A DNA stretch of 64,000 bases from Oceanicella actignis. Its GTDB lineage: Bacteria; Pseudomonadota; Alphaproteobacteria; Rhodobacterales; Rhodobacteraceae. Below the pieces are notes generated by a model that saw only the letters and a program-made list of their open reading frames with translations, did no database searches and was not told where the DNA came from. Below are positions 48,680 to 57,491 of the stretch, in pieces (positions within the stretch are counted from its first letter, which is position 1; the number at the start of each line of letters is the position of its first letter). The DNA is taken from assembly GCF_008124525.1 (NCBI RefSeq), contig NZ_VNHJ01000001.1, positions 248,001 through 312,000 on the forward strand, given 5' to 3'. A program made the translations under genes and the position numbers.

Positions 48680-49519
48680 CTATTCGCGCCCCAGCACGCG
48701 ATCGACCAGGAACGCCCCGAAGCCCGAGCTGCGGAACTCGCGCCGCATGGCCTCGCGGTCGTATTCCGTGCGCACCCATTGGCGAAACGGCACGCCGCGG
48801 CGCTCGGCCTCGGCGGCGCGCTCCATGAACAGGTCGAGCACGCCCGTCGGCCCGATCTTCAGATGCCCGTAGCGCAGCGACAGCTGCCCGCGCGCCTCGG
48901 CCACGCTGCGCCCCTCGGCCAGGATCAGCCACAGCGCCGCCATGAAGCCCGCCCGGTCGGCCCCCGACTTGCAATGGAACAGGACCGGGCGCTCGACGCG
49001 GGCGACCAGCTCTTCCAGCGCCAGCAGCTCTTCGACCTTGGGCAGATCGCGCGAGCGCAGCACGAATCGCTCGAGCGTGACGTCGTTGCGCGCGCAGACC
49101 TCGCGCTCGAGCGGCAGCGAGCCGAAGATCACGCCGCCGCGCAGCGTGATGACCGTGCGCAGCCCCTGCCGCGCCAGGCGGTCGATGTGATGGGGCAGGG
49201 GCTGGGCGCTGCGCCAGGCGTCGCGGCCGACGCGGTGCAGGTTCGGATGGATCAGCCGCAGCGCGCCGTGATCGACGAACAGCATGTTGAGCCATGCGTG
49301 GATGCGGCGGCTCGTCGTCTCGATGGGCGCGCCCCAGCGCGCGCGCGCGCGGTTCGCCCGCCGCAGCCTCCGGCGCGTGCGCGCGGGCAGCGTGGGATCC
49401 TCGGGGTCGCGGCGCGGCGGGGGCGTTTCGAACTGCGTGGCGCGGCGGCGCGGCGGCGAAGCCTCGCCCGGCGCCTGCTGCGTGGCCTTCGGCGCCGGAG
49501 CGGCGTTCGGATCGGTCAT
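48680..49519 (-). CDS. Tyrosine/dual-specificity phosphatase-like protein
   Basis: A 279-residue protein with a Pro/Arg-rich, probably disordered N-terminus (1-60) and a cysteine phosphatase domain. The P-loop HCKSGADRAG (182-191) matches HC-x5-R with Cys183 and Arg189, and the upstream GLRTVITLRG segment is typical of bacterial DSP-like enzymes. Substrate unknown. The start at 49519 is chosen because longer frames run into the tRNA fragment. It is the last chromosomal gene before the prophage boundary. Confidence 0.75.
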   Translation of the reverse strand: MTDPNAAPAPKATQQAPGEASPPRRRATQFETPPPRRDPEDPTLPARTRRRLRRANRARARWGAPIETTSRRIHAWLNMLFVDHGALRLIHPNLHRVGRDAWRSAQPLPHHIDRLARQGLRTVITLRGGVIFGSLPLEREVCARNDVTLERFVLRSRDLPKVEELLALEELVARVERPVLFHCKSGADRAGFMAALWLILAEGRSVAEARGQLSLRYGHLKIGPTGVLDLFMERAAEAERRGVPFRQWVRTEYDREAMRREFRSSGFGAFLVDRVLGRE

Positions 49520-49614
49520 TCGTCTGTCCCGAAAGCGATCTTCGCGTGCGATCCGGCGTTCTCGCCGGTCTGGTCGGCCGAGCCGAGCGCCGACGGGCGG
49601 CGCGCTCGGGGCGC

Positions 49615-49658
49615 TGGAGGCGACGACCGGAATCGAACCGGTGTACACGGATTTGCAA
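49615..49658 (-). tRNA. 3' half of tRNA-Cys (GCA), split by prophage integration; attachment site
   Basis: Minus strand: the segment reads TTGCAAATCCGTGTAC, then a perfect T-arm ACCGG-TTCGATT-CCGGT, then CGTCGCCTCCA with the CCA end at 49615. The anticodon loop TTGCAAA gives GCA, i.e. cysteine. Upstream (past 49658) the 5' strand of the anticodon stem, D-arm and acceptor are missing: the sequence changes abruptly, and the anticodon-stem partner of TCCGT is absent. This is what remains when a phage integrates at the anticodon loop of a tRNA gene. The intact tRNA should lie at the other prophage end. Confidence 0.8.
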
Positions 49659-49757
49659 GCCTGCTTTTGTGTCAGGAGGCATAACAGCTTGGCCGGAAAC
49701 CACAACCCGGACAAAACAAGAACATTTCATGAATCCGGACATCGTGACTGCCGCGGC

Positions 49758-50525
49758 TCACGCGGCCGCCTTGGCGGCCATGTGCGCCTGGATCGTCGCC
49801 CGCTCTGCCGCCGTCGGGGTCCAGTCATGCACGATCACCAACTCGCGCAGCCGAAGATCGACGCCGCGCGTGCCTGCATAGCCGAGCCACAGGCGCTGCC
49901 AGCTAAGGACGGTCTCCGGCGTTACCGCGAAGTCGTACGCCGTCCCGTTGACCACCGCGCTCTGCGTCAGGTGCGTGCCGAAATAGTCCACCCAAAAGCT
50001 CTGCGGAACCGCCTGCCGAGGCGACATCCCGTAGTTGCCATTGTTTCGACCGACGACAACCCCGGCGCTCGTGGCGTTGCACATCACGCCGGTCGGATCT
50101 TGATAATCAAAGGTGTTATTCGTCTCCCATGCCAGACTCCAAAGCCGACCATAGGCGTCCGTGGACGTGTAGCCGAGAGCGGCGGCGATGTAGATGGTTG
50201 AGATGTTGGGGTAGGACGAATGGACCTGCCACAGATGCCCGCGCGACGTCTGGCGAATCTGACCGACACCGCTTACAACATCGTAGACCGCCGCTGACGA
50301 GAAACTGTAGGAGTGATTGCCGTTGCCGCTCAAGTCGTCAAACGCCAAGACAGGATCGCCGGGCGCGCTGACCGGGATCGTCCGGGCCGCGTCTTGCCAC
50401 AGGCTGGACGTCTGGCTGGCGTCGATCCAGATGCCGCCCTTCCCGCTCGCGAAGGCCGCGGCGATGATCTGCTGCGCCGAGGCGGCGGCGGCCAGCGATA
50501 CCCTGCGCGGCATGTCCAGAAGCAT
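49758..50525 (-). CDS. Putative tail fibre / receptor-binding protein (lectin-like)
   Basis: A 255-residue protein with no membrane segment, rich in Ser, Thr, Tyr and Trp. Its start (ASGKGGIWIDASQTSSLWQD) and the segment FDDLSGNGNHSYSF look like a concanavalin/LamG-type beta-sandwich of the kind found in phage fibres. It is the last gene before the attachment site, overlaps the DUF2793 gene by one base, and has clearly lower GC than its neighbours, as expected for exchangeable host-range genes. The fold is inferred by eye. Confidence 0.5.
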   Translation of the reverse strand: MLLDMPRRVSLAAAASAQQIIAAAFASGKGGIWIDASQTSSLWQDAARTIPVSAPGDPVLAFDDLSGNGNHSYSFSSAAVYDVVSGVGQIRQTSRGHLWQVHSSYPNISTIYIAAALGYTSTDAYGRLWSLAWETNNTFDYQDPTGVMCNATSAGVVVGRNNGNYGMSPRQAVPQSFWVDYFGTHLTQSAVVNGTAYDFAVTPETVLSWQRLWLGYAGTRGVDLRLRELVIVHDWTPTAAERATIQAHMAAKAAA

Positions 50526-51313
50526 CAGGACGCCTCCCCGGCGATCGTGAAGGTGAGGTTCGCAATCTGTGCATCTGCCGTCGATGGCGCGACGATGGTC
50601 ACCAGGGATCCGGCCGCGACGGTCAGACCCGCCCCGCCGGTCGTCGTGGTCGTGATCGTCCCGTCCGTGGCGACGGAGATCTGCGCGACCTCGATGCCGT
50701 CGTCGCGGACCGACAGCACGAATTGCGCCGCCGGCGCGGCCCCGACCGCCCCGCTCGATCCGGCCAGGTTCGCGGGCAGGATCCAGTCGCGCGGGATAGC
50801 GATCGTGTCGATCACCTCATCCGCTGCGGGCGCGGCCGAGAACGCCACACGAACGTCATACGGGCTCGTCGTCGCCACCGGACCCGCGACCCACGTGCCG
50901 GTCGCGCTGTCGTAGAGCAGCCCGTCTCCGTCCGCGGCCGACGACACATCGACGTCGCCCAGCGCGGCGAGCAGACCTCCGGCCGGCGTCCAGGTCGTGC
51001 CGTCATGGACCAGCAGCAGCCCCTCGTCCTCCACCCACGCGCGCCAGCCGATTCGCGGCGGCAGGCGCATCCATGCGCCGTCGGTCCACAGCGCGACGTT
51101 CAGATCCCAGCCTGACCAGTCGCCGGTCGCGCCGGCCGCCACGATGTAGCGGTCGCCGTCGGCCGGGCTCGCCGGCGGGTCCGTCAGATCACGGTCGATG
51201 ACCGAGAGCTGCACAAGCCCGTCGAGGATCCGCAGGGCCTCGTTGTGCGTCACGTGCTTTTGCGCCTGCGCGGCCAGGATGTAGGGCAGGGCAAGGTGGG
51301 TCGTCTGGCTCAT
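50525..51313 (-). CDS. DUF2793 phage protein
   Basis: A 262-residue protein whose first about 120 residues match DUF2793 (MSQTTHLALPYILAAQAQKH, HNEALRILDGLVQLSV, WDLNVALWTDGAWMRLPPR). Such proteins follow the tail-tip hub in alphaproteobacterial prophages and GTA loci and are thought to be structural or fibre-linked. The C-terminal part is Thr/Val-rich and beta-like. RBS GAGGGGG. Confidence 0.8.
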   Translation of the reverse strand: MSQTTHLALPYILAAQAQKHVTHNEALRILDGLVQLSVIDRDLTDPPASPADGDRYIVAAGATGDWSGWDLNVALWTDGAWMRLPPRIGWRAWVEDEGLLLVHDGTTWTPAGGLLAALGDVDVSSAADGDGLLYDSATGTWVAGPVATTSPYDVRVAFSAAPAADEVIDTIAIPRDWILPANLAGSSGAVGAAPAAQFVLSVRDDGIEVAQISVATDGTITTTTTGGAGLTVAAGSLVTIVAPSTADAQIANLTFTIAGEAS

Positions 51314-51322
51314 GGTTCCCCC

Positions 51323-54300
51323 TCAGAAACTCAGCACGAAGTCAGCCGGCGCGCCACGCCCGACCGCCTCCGAAATCTGGTAGATGCGCACCGCCAGGCT
51401 GTCGCCGGGCCCCAGAGGCGCGCCCCAGTCCGCAACCTGATCGGCCTCGGCGTAGAGCACGCTGGTGGTGGTCGAGCTCAGCACCCGCTTGACCGTCGCG
51501 CCGTCGAGGATCTCGACCTCGTAGGCCTCCGAATCCTCGCCCAAGGGCACGTCTGCCGGCCGCCAGTTGTCCGCGGCGAGCGCGCGCGACCGTCTGATCC
51601 AGCTGATGGTCAGATCGCCCGGCGTTCGCGGCCTGCGCCACGGCTGCTCGACATGGGCCGGCGAGAACGGCCGCAGCCCGACGCCATCGGGCGTGAACTC
51701 GGCGGCGACGTAGCTGTCGTCGCTCACCGGCCGCGTGGCGGGGCCGATGCGCCAGTTCCACGGAATGCCGAGATCGGCCTCGGAAACGGGCAGAGACGGG
51801 ACAGCCTCGTCCAGCACGACGACGCGCGCGCCGGCCGGCGTCGGATCGCCCATCGCCCACTCGGTGCCGCGCTGGCCGCGCAGCAGCCGCGTGAGCCGGT
51901 AGCGGCCGGGCGCCAGCAGCTCCGCCTCGCCGGCCTGGACGATCTCCCAGGCCCCGGGCGCGCTCTCGACCGCAATCGCGTTCGCGCCGCCGAACAGAGC
52001 GATGTCGGTGACGCTCTCGAGCGTGCCGGTCAGCAGATCGACGATCATCTCGTTGCCATGATCGAAGCGAGAAGTCGGCCCGGCGTGGAAGTCCGTGACC
52101 AGCGTGCCGATGCGCGCCTGCGCGCCGAGCGCCGTCAGCAGCTCGAACCCGTCCGTCGATGGGCTGCGGAACACCGCCATCTCGCCCGGCCACGGCACCG
52201 AGAAGGCGGCGATGCGCGGTCGATGGGCAGGCGCATCATCGGTGAGCTGCGGAAGGTCAAGGAACACAACCTCGGGCGCGCCAAAGACCGCCATGCGCGC
52301 GAGCGCGCTGGCCCGCGATCCGCCGGGCGGCAGGTCGTAGGCCTCGCGATCCTGCCGGACGGCTTCCACGGCGCGCGCATCTGCGTCGGCGACCGAGACG
52401 ATCCGCATCGGCGTCGCGCGCCCGTCGTGATCCAGAGTCACCACATCGGCCGGATCAAGCGCCAGGCGCGACGGCGGCAGGCGGAAGACCGCGCCCTCGC
52501 GCCCCGCCCAGGCCTCGATCAGCGCGCGCCGACACCGGCGTTCGGCCTCCTCTGGCGGCGCCGCCATCGGGAAGGTCTCCGACGTCACGCGCGAGGAATC
52601 GACCGTGATGCGCCGCGCCTCCACCTGGGCCGCCTCATAATCCTCGTCCGCGCGCGCGACCTGCCATTTCAGCGCCTGCGGCAACTCGGTCTCCTGGCCG
52701 CGCGTCAGCTCGAGCACGTCGCCCTCGCGCGCAGTCACAAGATCGTCCGGCGCGACCCCCGCCACCGGCCCCCGCCCGCGCATGACGAAGCGGATGACGC
52801 CCTCGCTCTCGACGGCATCGAAGCCGAAATGCCGCGCCAGCGTGGTGATCGACGCGCGCGGGGACTCCAGCGCCGCGATCACATGCCCGTCGACCGCGCC
52901 CCACAGGCCGGACACGTCGATGCGATCCTCGGGCAGGCCCGCGCGCGCGCAGATGTCGCGCACCAACGCCGCCAGAGACGCAGCGCCGAGGCGACCGGTC
53001 AGCCAATGCCCGCGGCGCCAGTTCTCGCCATCCGCCCAGACGTCCGTCAGCGCCGGGAACCACGGATATGGCCTGGCGTCCCACGTCCACGCCGCCGATC
53101 CGGCGATGTCGACCATGGGGCCGGCGTAGACGCTGGACGTCGGGTTGCGGGAGGGATCCGACCAGTAGAGATACGCCGCCTCGAGATAGGCGCGCTGGAT
53201 GGCGTCGTCGCGCCAGCCGCGCGAGAACCAGGGCAGCGCGCTCTCCGAGGATTTCGCGTCGAAGAAGACGTTCGGCTGGTTGCTGCCGCGGTCGATGGCC
53301 GGGCAGCCGATCTCGGTGAACCGAATGGGCTTCGACTCCGGCGTCCAGGCGGTCGGCGTGGAGCTCTCCACGCCGCCGGGCCGATCGTAGTGCGGATTCG
53401 ACCACCAGCTGCGCAGATCCTTGAAGCGGAACACCCAGGGCTTGCCGGCCGCGCCGTCCGTGATCGGGGTGCGGATCTGCGCGGCGCGGTCATCCTCCGA
53501 AGCGTAGAACCAGTCGTAGCCCTCGCCGCCCTCGATCTGCGCCTGCAGGTAGCCGCGGTCGTAGATCGAGGGCCAGCCCTCGGCCGCGTCGGCATGCTCG
53601 AAGCCGTCGCGCCAGTCGGAGAGCGGCGCGTAGTAGTCGATGCCCACGAAGTCGATGTTCGCATCGGCCCACAGCGGATCCAGATTGAAGATCACGTCCC
53701 CGCTGCCATCCTGCGGATGGTGGCCGAAATACTCCGACCAGTCGGCGGCGTAGCTGATCTCGACGTCCGGGCCAAGGATCGCCCGCACATCCGCCGCCAG
53801 GCTGATCAGCTGCTGCACGGCAGGGTAGGCGCCGGTGTCGTCGCGCACGCTCGTCAGGCCGCGCAGCTCCGATCCGATCAGGAACGTGTCCACGCCGCCC
53901 GCCGCCGCGCACAGATGCGCGTAGTGCAGCACCATGCGCCGGTAGCTCTGCTCGGTCGGATCTCCTGTCCACGTCACCTCATCGCCGGACACCGCGAAGT
54001 CCGCTGGCGTCGCCGCGCCGAAGAACGCCGCGATCTGCGTAGCCGCGTCGGCCGTCTTGTCCGCCGTGCCTGGCAGTCCGGGCGCAGGGTCCACCGTGAT
54101 GCGCCCCCGCCATGGGTGGGCGGGCTGGCTGGTCTCGCGTTCGCGCAGATCAACCTGGCCGATCGTTAGCTGCGTCAGGTTGACCGCGATCGCCGCCACG
54201 TCCGCGCGGAACTGCAGCCTGATCCAGCGAGAGCCGGGCGGGATCGTGCGCGTGAGCGAGAAACTGTCCGGGTTGCCCGCGAACGGGTTCGCCCACACGC

Positions 54301-55801
54301 CGCCGGCCAGCACCGAAGCCTGGAAGTCCTTTCCGCCCCCGGCAGCCTCTGGAATGCCGAACACGTCCAGGTAGGGAGTACCCCAGTTCAAGAAAAAGTT
54401 GCCCGCCGTGCCGGCCACGGACACCTGCACGAGTCCCGCGTCCACCTGAGCGGCGCTGATGCCCAAGGCGCGCAAGTCGAAGTCGCGGACGATGACCGCC
54501 TCCTCGACGCCGATTGTATCCCAATCCCACCAGTCTCCGTTGATGGGATTGGGATTCTGATGATTGGCCGAGAACAGGTCGTCCTGCGCGCCCGCGAGGA
54601 TGATCCCGTTCGTGCCAAATCCGAAGCCGTCGCCGAGATAGACGAAGTCCTGCGAGCCCTGCCAGGGGTTGGGCAGCCCGTTGCCGGACGGGATGTCCAT
54701 CTGGATGAACGGATAGAAGCCGACGCGCAGGCCGCGCGCCTTCATCTCTCGGATTGCCTCGAGCACGGCCACGTCAGCCGGCGTGCCGCCATAGGCCGCG
54801 CGGCCGTAGCTGTCCTGGCTGACCGCATGCGCCGTCGCGCGCGTGACCCCGTTCACCTCCCAGGTCAGCGGCGTGGTGGTCTTCGCGGCATCGTCCACGC
54901 CCGGTCGCAGGCGACACTCCGCAGCGCGCAGATCGTCCCCGAACCAGGCGACGGCGACGTTCACCATTTCGACGTGAGGCGCGCTCGCCTCGAGACGGTC
55001 CAGCGACACGACCATGTCGGTCTTGTCGTTGTCGGCGTTAAGGTTCTCGGCCGTCTGCGCGCCGCGCGCGCCCTTGCGCACGGCCGTCGTGCCATACACC
55101 CATTCTCCCGACGCCGGGATCATTGTGACGGTCTTCACAAGACCCTCGAGCGTGTCCGGATCGGCCAGCGGCGCGAACACCTCGAACGAAATCTGCGGCA
55201 GGCGGTTGCCGAAATTCGCCAGCGGCAGATCCTCGATGACGACGTAGGCTGTGCCGCGATAGGCCGGCGTGCCGTCGGCGCCCATCTTGCCCGCGATGAA
55301 CGGATCGGGCTCCTGCGCTTCGTCGCCTGGATACCAGCGCCAGGTCACGCCGGTCATGTCCAGCGGCTTCCCGTCCGCCCAGATCCGCCCGATGCCGGCG
55401 ATGGGCCCTTCGCAAAGCGCCACGGCGAAGCTGGCGTAGTAGAGATACTCGGTCGTCGTGACCTTGCCGCCGCCGCCGCCCTTGCCGCCGCCCTCGGTGC
55501 TGGTCTTGCGCTCCTCCCGAAAGTCGGTCGCCCAGATCACGTTGCCGCCGATGCGCATGCGTCCATAGACGCGCGGGATGACGGCGCCCTCCGTCGAGGA
55601 CGTCAGGGTCAGCTGATCGAGCCGCGCGCCCTCGACGCGTTGCGACGGCGCGAGCACCGAGGAGATGATGTAGGTGTCGATGGCCGACCCGATGCTCGCG
55701 CCGACGAAGGCGCCGATGGTCGCGCCGCCGACGCCAAGGATCGACCCGCCGATCGCCCCGCCGATGGCCGCGCCCGCCGCGCCCAGGATCACCGTCGCCA
55801 T
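51323..55801 (-). CDS. Tail-tip hub / host-specificity protein (GTA gp15-like)
   Basis: A 1492-residue protein. It begins with a Gly-rich hydrophobic stretch (1-50), then a tail-tip region, a TIM-barrel/glycoside-hydrolase-like domain (from about 330, GFYPFIQMDIP, to about 790) and RIFT-like tail domains toward the C-terminus, the GTA gp15 layout. It probably forms the tail-tip hub and contacts the cell. Relative to the usual continuation of GNGLPNP straight into PWRGRI, about 175 residues (381-558) are inserted, with a beta-rich composition and lower GC. It starts 1 base after the peptidase stop, RBS GAGG. Confidence 0.85.
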   Translation of the reverse strand: MATVILGAAGAAIGGAIGGSILGVGGATIGAFVGASIGSAIDTYIISSVLAPSQRVEGARLDQLTLTSSTEGAVIPRVYGRMRIGGNVIWATDFREERKTSTEGGGKGGGGGKVTTTEYLYYASFAVALCEGPIAGIGRIWADGKPLDMTGVTWRWYPGDEAQEPDPFIAGKMGADGTPAYRGTAYVVIEDLPLANFGNRLPQISFEVFAPLADPDTLEGLVKTVTMIPASGEWVYGTTAVRKGARGAQTAENLNADNDKTDMVVSLDRLEASAPHVEMVNVAVAWFGDDLRAAECRLRPGVDDAAKTTTPLTWEVNGVTRATAHAVSQDSYGRAAYGGTPADVAVLEAIREMKARGLRVGFYPFIQMDIPSGNGLPNPWQGSQDFVYLGDGFGFGTNGIILAGAQDDLFSANHQNPNPINGDWWDWDTIGVEEAVIVRDFDLRALGISAAQVDAGLVQVSVAGTAGNFFLNWGTPYLDVFGIPEAAGGGKDFQASVLAGGVWANPFAGNPDSFSLTRTIPPGSRWIRLQFRADVAAIAVNLTQLTIGQVDLRERETSQPAHPWRGRITVDPAPGLPGTADKTADAATQIAAFFGAATPADFAVSGDEVTWTGDPTEQSYRRMVLHYAHLCAAAGGVDTFLIGSELRGLTSVRDDTGAYPAVQQLISLAADVRAILGPDVEISYAADWSEYFGHHPQDGSGDVIFNLDPLWADANIDFVGIDYYAPLSDWRDGFEHADAAEGWPSIYDRGYLQAQIEGGEGYDWFYASEDDRAAQIRTPITDGAAGKPWVFRFKDLRSWWSNPHYDRPGGVESSTPTAWTPESKPIRFTEIGCPAIDRGSNQPNVFFDAKSSESALPWFSRGWRDDAIQRAYLEAAYLYWSDPSRNPTSSVYAGPMVDIAGSAAWTWDARPYPWFPALTDVWADGENWRRGHWLTGRLGAASLAALVRDICARAGLPEDRIDVSGLWGAVDGHVIAALESPRASITTLARHFGFDAVESEGVIRFVMRGRGPVAGVAPDDLVTAREGDVLELTRGQETELPQALKWQVARADEDYEAAQVEARRITVDSSRVTSETFPMAAPPEEAERRCRRALIEAWAGREGAVFRLPPSRLALDPADVVTLDHDGRATPMRIVSVADADARAVEAVRQDREAYDLPPGGSRASALARMAVFGAPEVVFLDLPQLTDDAPAHRPRIAAFSVPWPGEMAVFRSPSTDGFELLTALGAQARIGTLVTDFHAGPTSRFDHGNEMIVDLLTGTLESVTDIALFGGANAIAVESAPGAWEIVQAGEAELLAPGRYRLTRLLRGQRGTEWAMGDPTPAGARVVVLDEAVPSLPVSEADLGIPWNWRIGPATRPVSDDSYVAAEFTPDGVGLRPFSPAHVEQPWRRPRTPGDLTISWIRRSRALAADNWRPADVPLGEDSEAYEVEILDGATVKRVLSSTTTSVLYAEADQVADWGAPLGPGDSLAVRIYQISEAVGRGAPADFVLSF

Positions 55802-55802
55802 G

Positions 55803-56243
55803 TCAGACCTCGCCCCGGGCAGGGAACAGGAAGGCGTAGGCGATGCGCCGCCGCCAGGCTTGCGTGAGCGGCTCCTCGATCACGCCGAGGCGCTCGTAGG
55901 AGTGGATGAAGCTGCGCGGCCCCGTCATGATGCCGACGTGCTTCGCGATCGCGCGCCGCGCCATGCGGAACAGGACCAGCGCGCCCGGCCCGGCCTCGGC
56001 CGGAGAGATCTCGATCATCATGCTCCTCGCCCCCTCGGCGAGCACTTCGCGCGGCCCCGTCTCGCCCCAGTCGCGGCTATAGGGCGGGATCGGGAAAGGC
56101 TCAGGCCCCACAACCTCGCGCCAGACCCCGCGCGCGAGCCCGAGGCAGTCGCAGCCGACGCCGCGCAGGCTCGCCTGGTCGTGGTAGGGTGTGCCCAGCC
56201 ACGCTCGCGCCGCCGCGATCACCAGTTCCGGGTCCGCCGTCAC
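55803..56243 (-). CDS. NlpC/P60 phage cell-wall peptidase (GTA gp14-like)
   Basis: A 146-residue hydrolase with the catalytic Cys in GVGCDCLGLARG (Cys33 most likely) and His in AKHVGIM. It cleaves peptidoglycan peptides during tail penetration or assembly. The start is GTG 56243, overlapping the DUF2163 stop (GTGA); the longer frame to 56357 runs into that gene. The gene lies between DUF2163 and the hub as in GTA clusters. Confidence 0.88.
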   Translation of the reverse strand: MTADPELVIAAARAWLGTPYHDQASLRGVGCDCLGLARGVWREVVGPEPFPIPPYSRDWGETGPREVLAEGARSMMIEISPAEAGPGALVLFRMARRAIAKHVGIMTGPRSFIHSYERLGVIEEPLTQAWRRRIAYAFLFPARGEV

Positions 56244-57124
56244 AGCACCTCTCCCGTGTGCCCGCCGTCGCGCGTCGCGTAGCGCATCACCGCGTCCTGG
56301 CCGGGAATGTGCGGGAAGCCCCGGAAATTGGCGGCGTTCGCGAACTTCGCGCGGCACGTCTCGATCCGCTTGTCACAGCCGGCGCGCGCGACGAAAGCGT
56401 CGCCGACCGACACCTGGCGCACGGGCGGCTCGAGCAGCGTGATCGTCACGACGCCGTCGGCGATCTCATGCGCCGCGATCTCAGCCGAACGGCCGGCGTT
56501 CGCGCCGCTCGTCCACTCGACGTATCCCAACGCGAACCAGCCAGCCTCGAAGGCCTCGAGGCCGTAGACCGAGAAACTGCGCTCGCGCAGAATGCCCGTC
56601 ACAGAACCTGCGGATTTGAAAGCCGGATCCTCCAGGTCGACCTTGCAGCGCGCGTCGCCCAGCGCGGCGTCGCAGGTCGCCTGATACGTCCGGCCCACCG
56701 TCTGATTGAGCACGTGGGACAGGCTGCGCACCTCCGCCGTGAACGCGACGCGCCCGCGCCGGATCTGACCGATGGCCCCGCGCCGCATCAGCACGCGCTG
56801 CGAGACGTCCTGCCAGTTCACCCGCCAGACCTCTACCTCGGCGTTGTCCCAGCGCCCGTCGATGATGTCGGTTTCGGTGATGCGATCAGAGCTGAGCGCG
56901 CCTTCGGCGTCCTGCGCATCGACCGCGAGATCGGAGGCGGAGCGGATCTCGGCGGCGGTGAAGCCGCTCTCCGGCTCGAAGTCGACGCCGTCGAAGCTCA
57001 GCGTCCGGTCATGGTCGGTGAAGCCGAACACCTCGCCGTCGGCGCGCGTGATCCGCCAGCACCAGGCAAGCGTCGTCGTGCCGTCGTCGAGATGCGCCTG
57101 CAGTTCTGGAGAGATGGACTTCAT
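56240..57124 (-). CDS. DUF2163 phage tail protein (GTA gp13-like)
   Basis: A 294-residue protein with the family signature CDKRIETCRAKFANAANFRG followed by FPHIPGQD near the C-terminus; the paired cysteines probably bind a metal or cluster. It starts MKSISPELQAHLDDGTTTLA. It is a tail-tip (distal tail) component. It overlaps the spanin-like lipoprotein gene by 4 bases and is separated from DUF2460, its usual neighbour, by about 4 kb. Confidence 0.9.
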   Translation of the reverse strand: MKSISPELQAHLDDGTTTLAWCWRITRADGEVFGFTDHDRTLSFDGVDFEPESGFTAAEIRSASDLAVDAQDAEGALSSDRITETDIIDGRWDNAEVEVWRVNWQDVSQRVLMRRGAIGQIRRGRVAFTAEVRSLSHVLNQTVGRTYQATCDAALGDARCKVDLEDPAFKSAGSVTGILRERSFSVYGLEAFEAGWFALGYVEWTSGANAGRSAEIAAHEIADGVVTITLLEPPVRQVSVGDAFVARAGCDKRIETCRAKFANAANFRGFPHIPGQDAVMRYATRDGGHTGEVL

Positions 57125-57363
57125 CGGCAGGTTCCCGTCATGCGATCATCGAGGTCGGCGATCCACAGCGCCCACGGGCGCGGCACTTCGACCAGCGACG
57201 CAGCAGGCGGGCGCGCCAGACGTGCCTCGGCATAGGCCGCGCAGCCCGCATCACCAGCGCCCGTCGTTGCGGCGCAGCCGCTCAGCGGGATCGCCAGCGT
57301 CGCGGCCATCGCGCACCGCCGAGCGCCCGCTCTCGATCCGTTCGTGCATCCGTTCCAGCGCAT
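57121..57363 (-). CDS. Putative o-spanin (Rz1-like) lipoprotein, nested out of frame
   Basis: An 80-residue frame with a lipoprotein-type signal ending in IPLSGCAATTG (Cys30), then GCAAYAEARLARPPAAS and the end DLDDRMTGTCR. Similar endings are seen in small proteins next to lysis genes in rhodobacterial prophages. Its first 113 bases overlap the anchored coiled-coil gene (57251-57484) in another frame, the layout of Rz/Rz1. It would sit in the outer membrane and join the inner-membrane partner. The start at 57363 is chosen because it gives basic residues before the hydrophobic part. Confidence 0.6.
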   Translation of the reverse strand: MRWNGCTNGSRAGARRCAMAATLAIPLSGCAATTGAGDAGCAAYAEARLARPPAASLVEVPRPWALWIADLDDRMTGTCR

Positions 57364-57484
57364 CGCGCTCCGCCTCCCTTCTGCCTTCGCGCCGCCCTCT
57401 GGCGCGACCGAAGAACCCCCCGACAACGACGCCCAGCAAGGCGCCCAGACCCGCCAGCAGCCACCCGATAAGGTCCAACGCCAT
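57251..57484 (-). CDS. Putative i-spanin (Rz-like), anchored basic helix
   Basis: A 77-residue protein with one N-terminal membrane helix (MALDLIGWLLAGLGALLGVV) and a charged helical tail (REGRREAERDALERMHERIE). It is short for Rz, but it shares DNA with the lipoprotein frame, as spanin pairs do. It starts 7 bases after the baseplate-like gene. A non-spanin membrane role cannot be excluded. Confidence 0.55.
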   Translation of the reverse strand: MALDLIGWLLAGLGALLGVVVGGFFGRARGRREGRREAERDALERMHERIESGRSAVRDGRDAGDPAERLRRNDGRW

Positions 57485-57491
57485 CGCAACG

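Noticed and set aside
49615-49700. A complete tRNA-Cys gene
   Set aside because: Only the part from the anticodon loop to CCA is present; no D-arm, 5' acceptor strand or anticodon-stem partner can be found beyond 49658.
51323-57124. A host gene transfer agent cluster
   Set aside because: The tail-tip genes are GTA-like, but the lysis group, esterase, fibre gene and tRNA integration site fit a prophage. No GTA capsid genes are visible.
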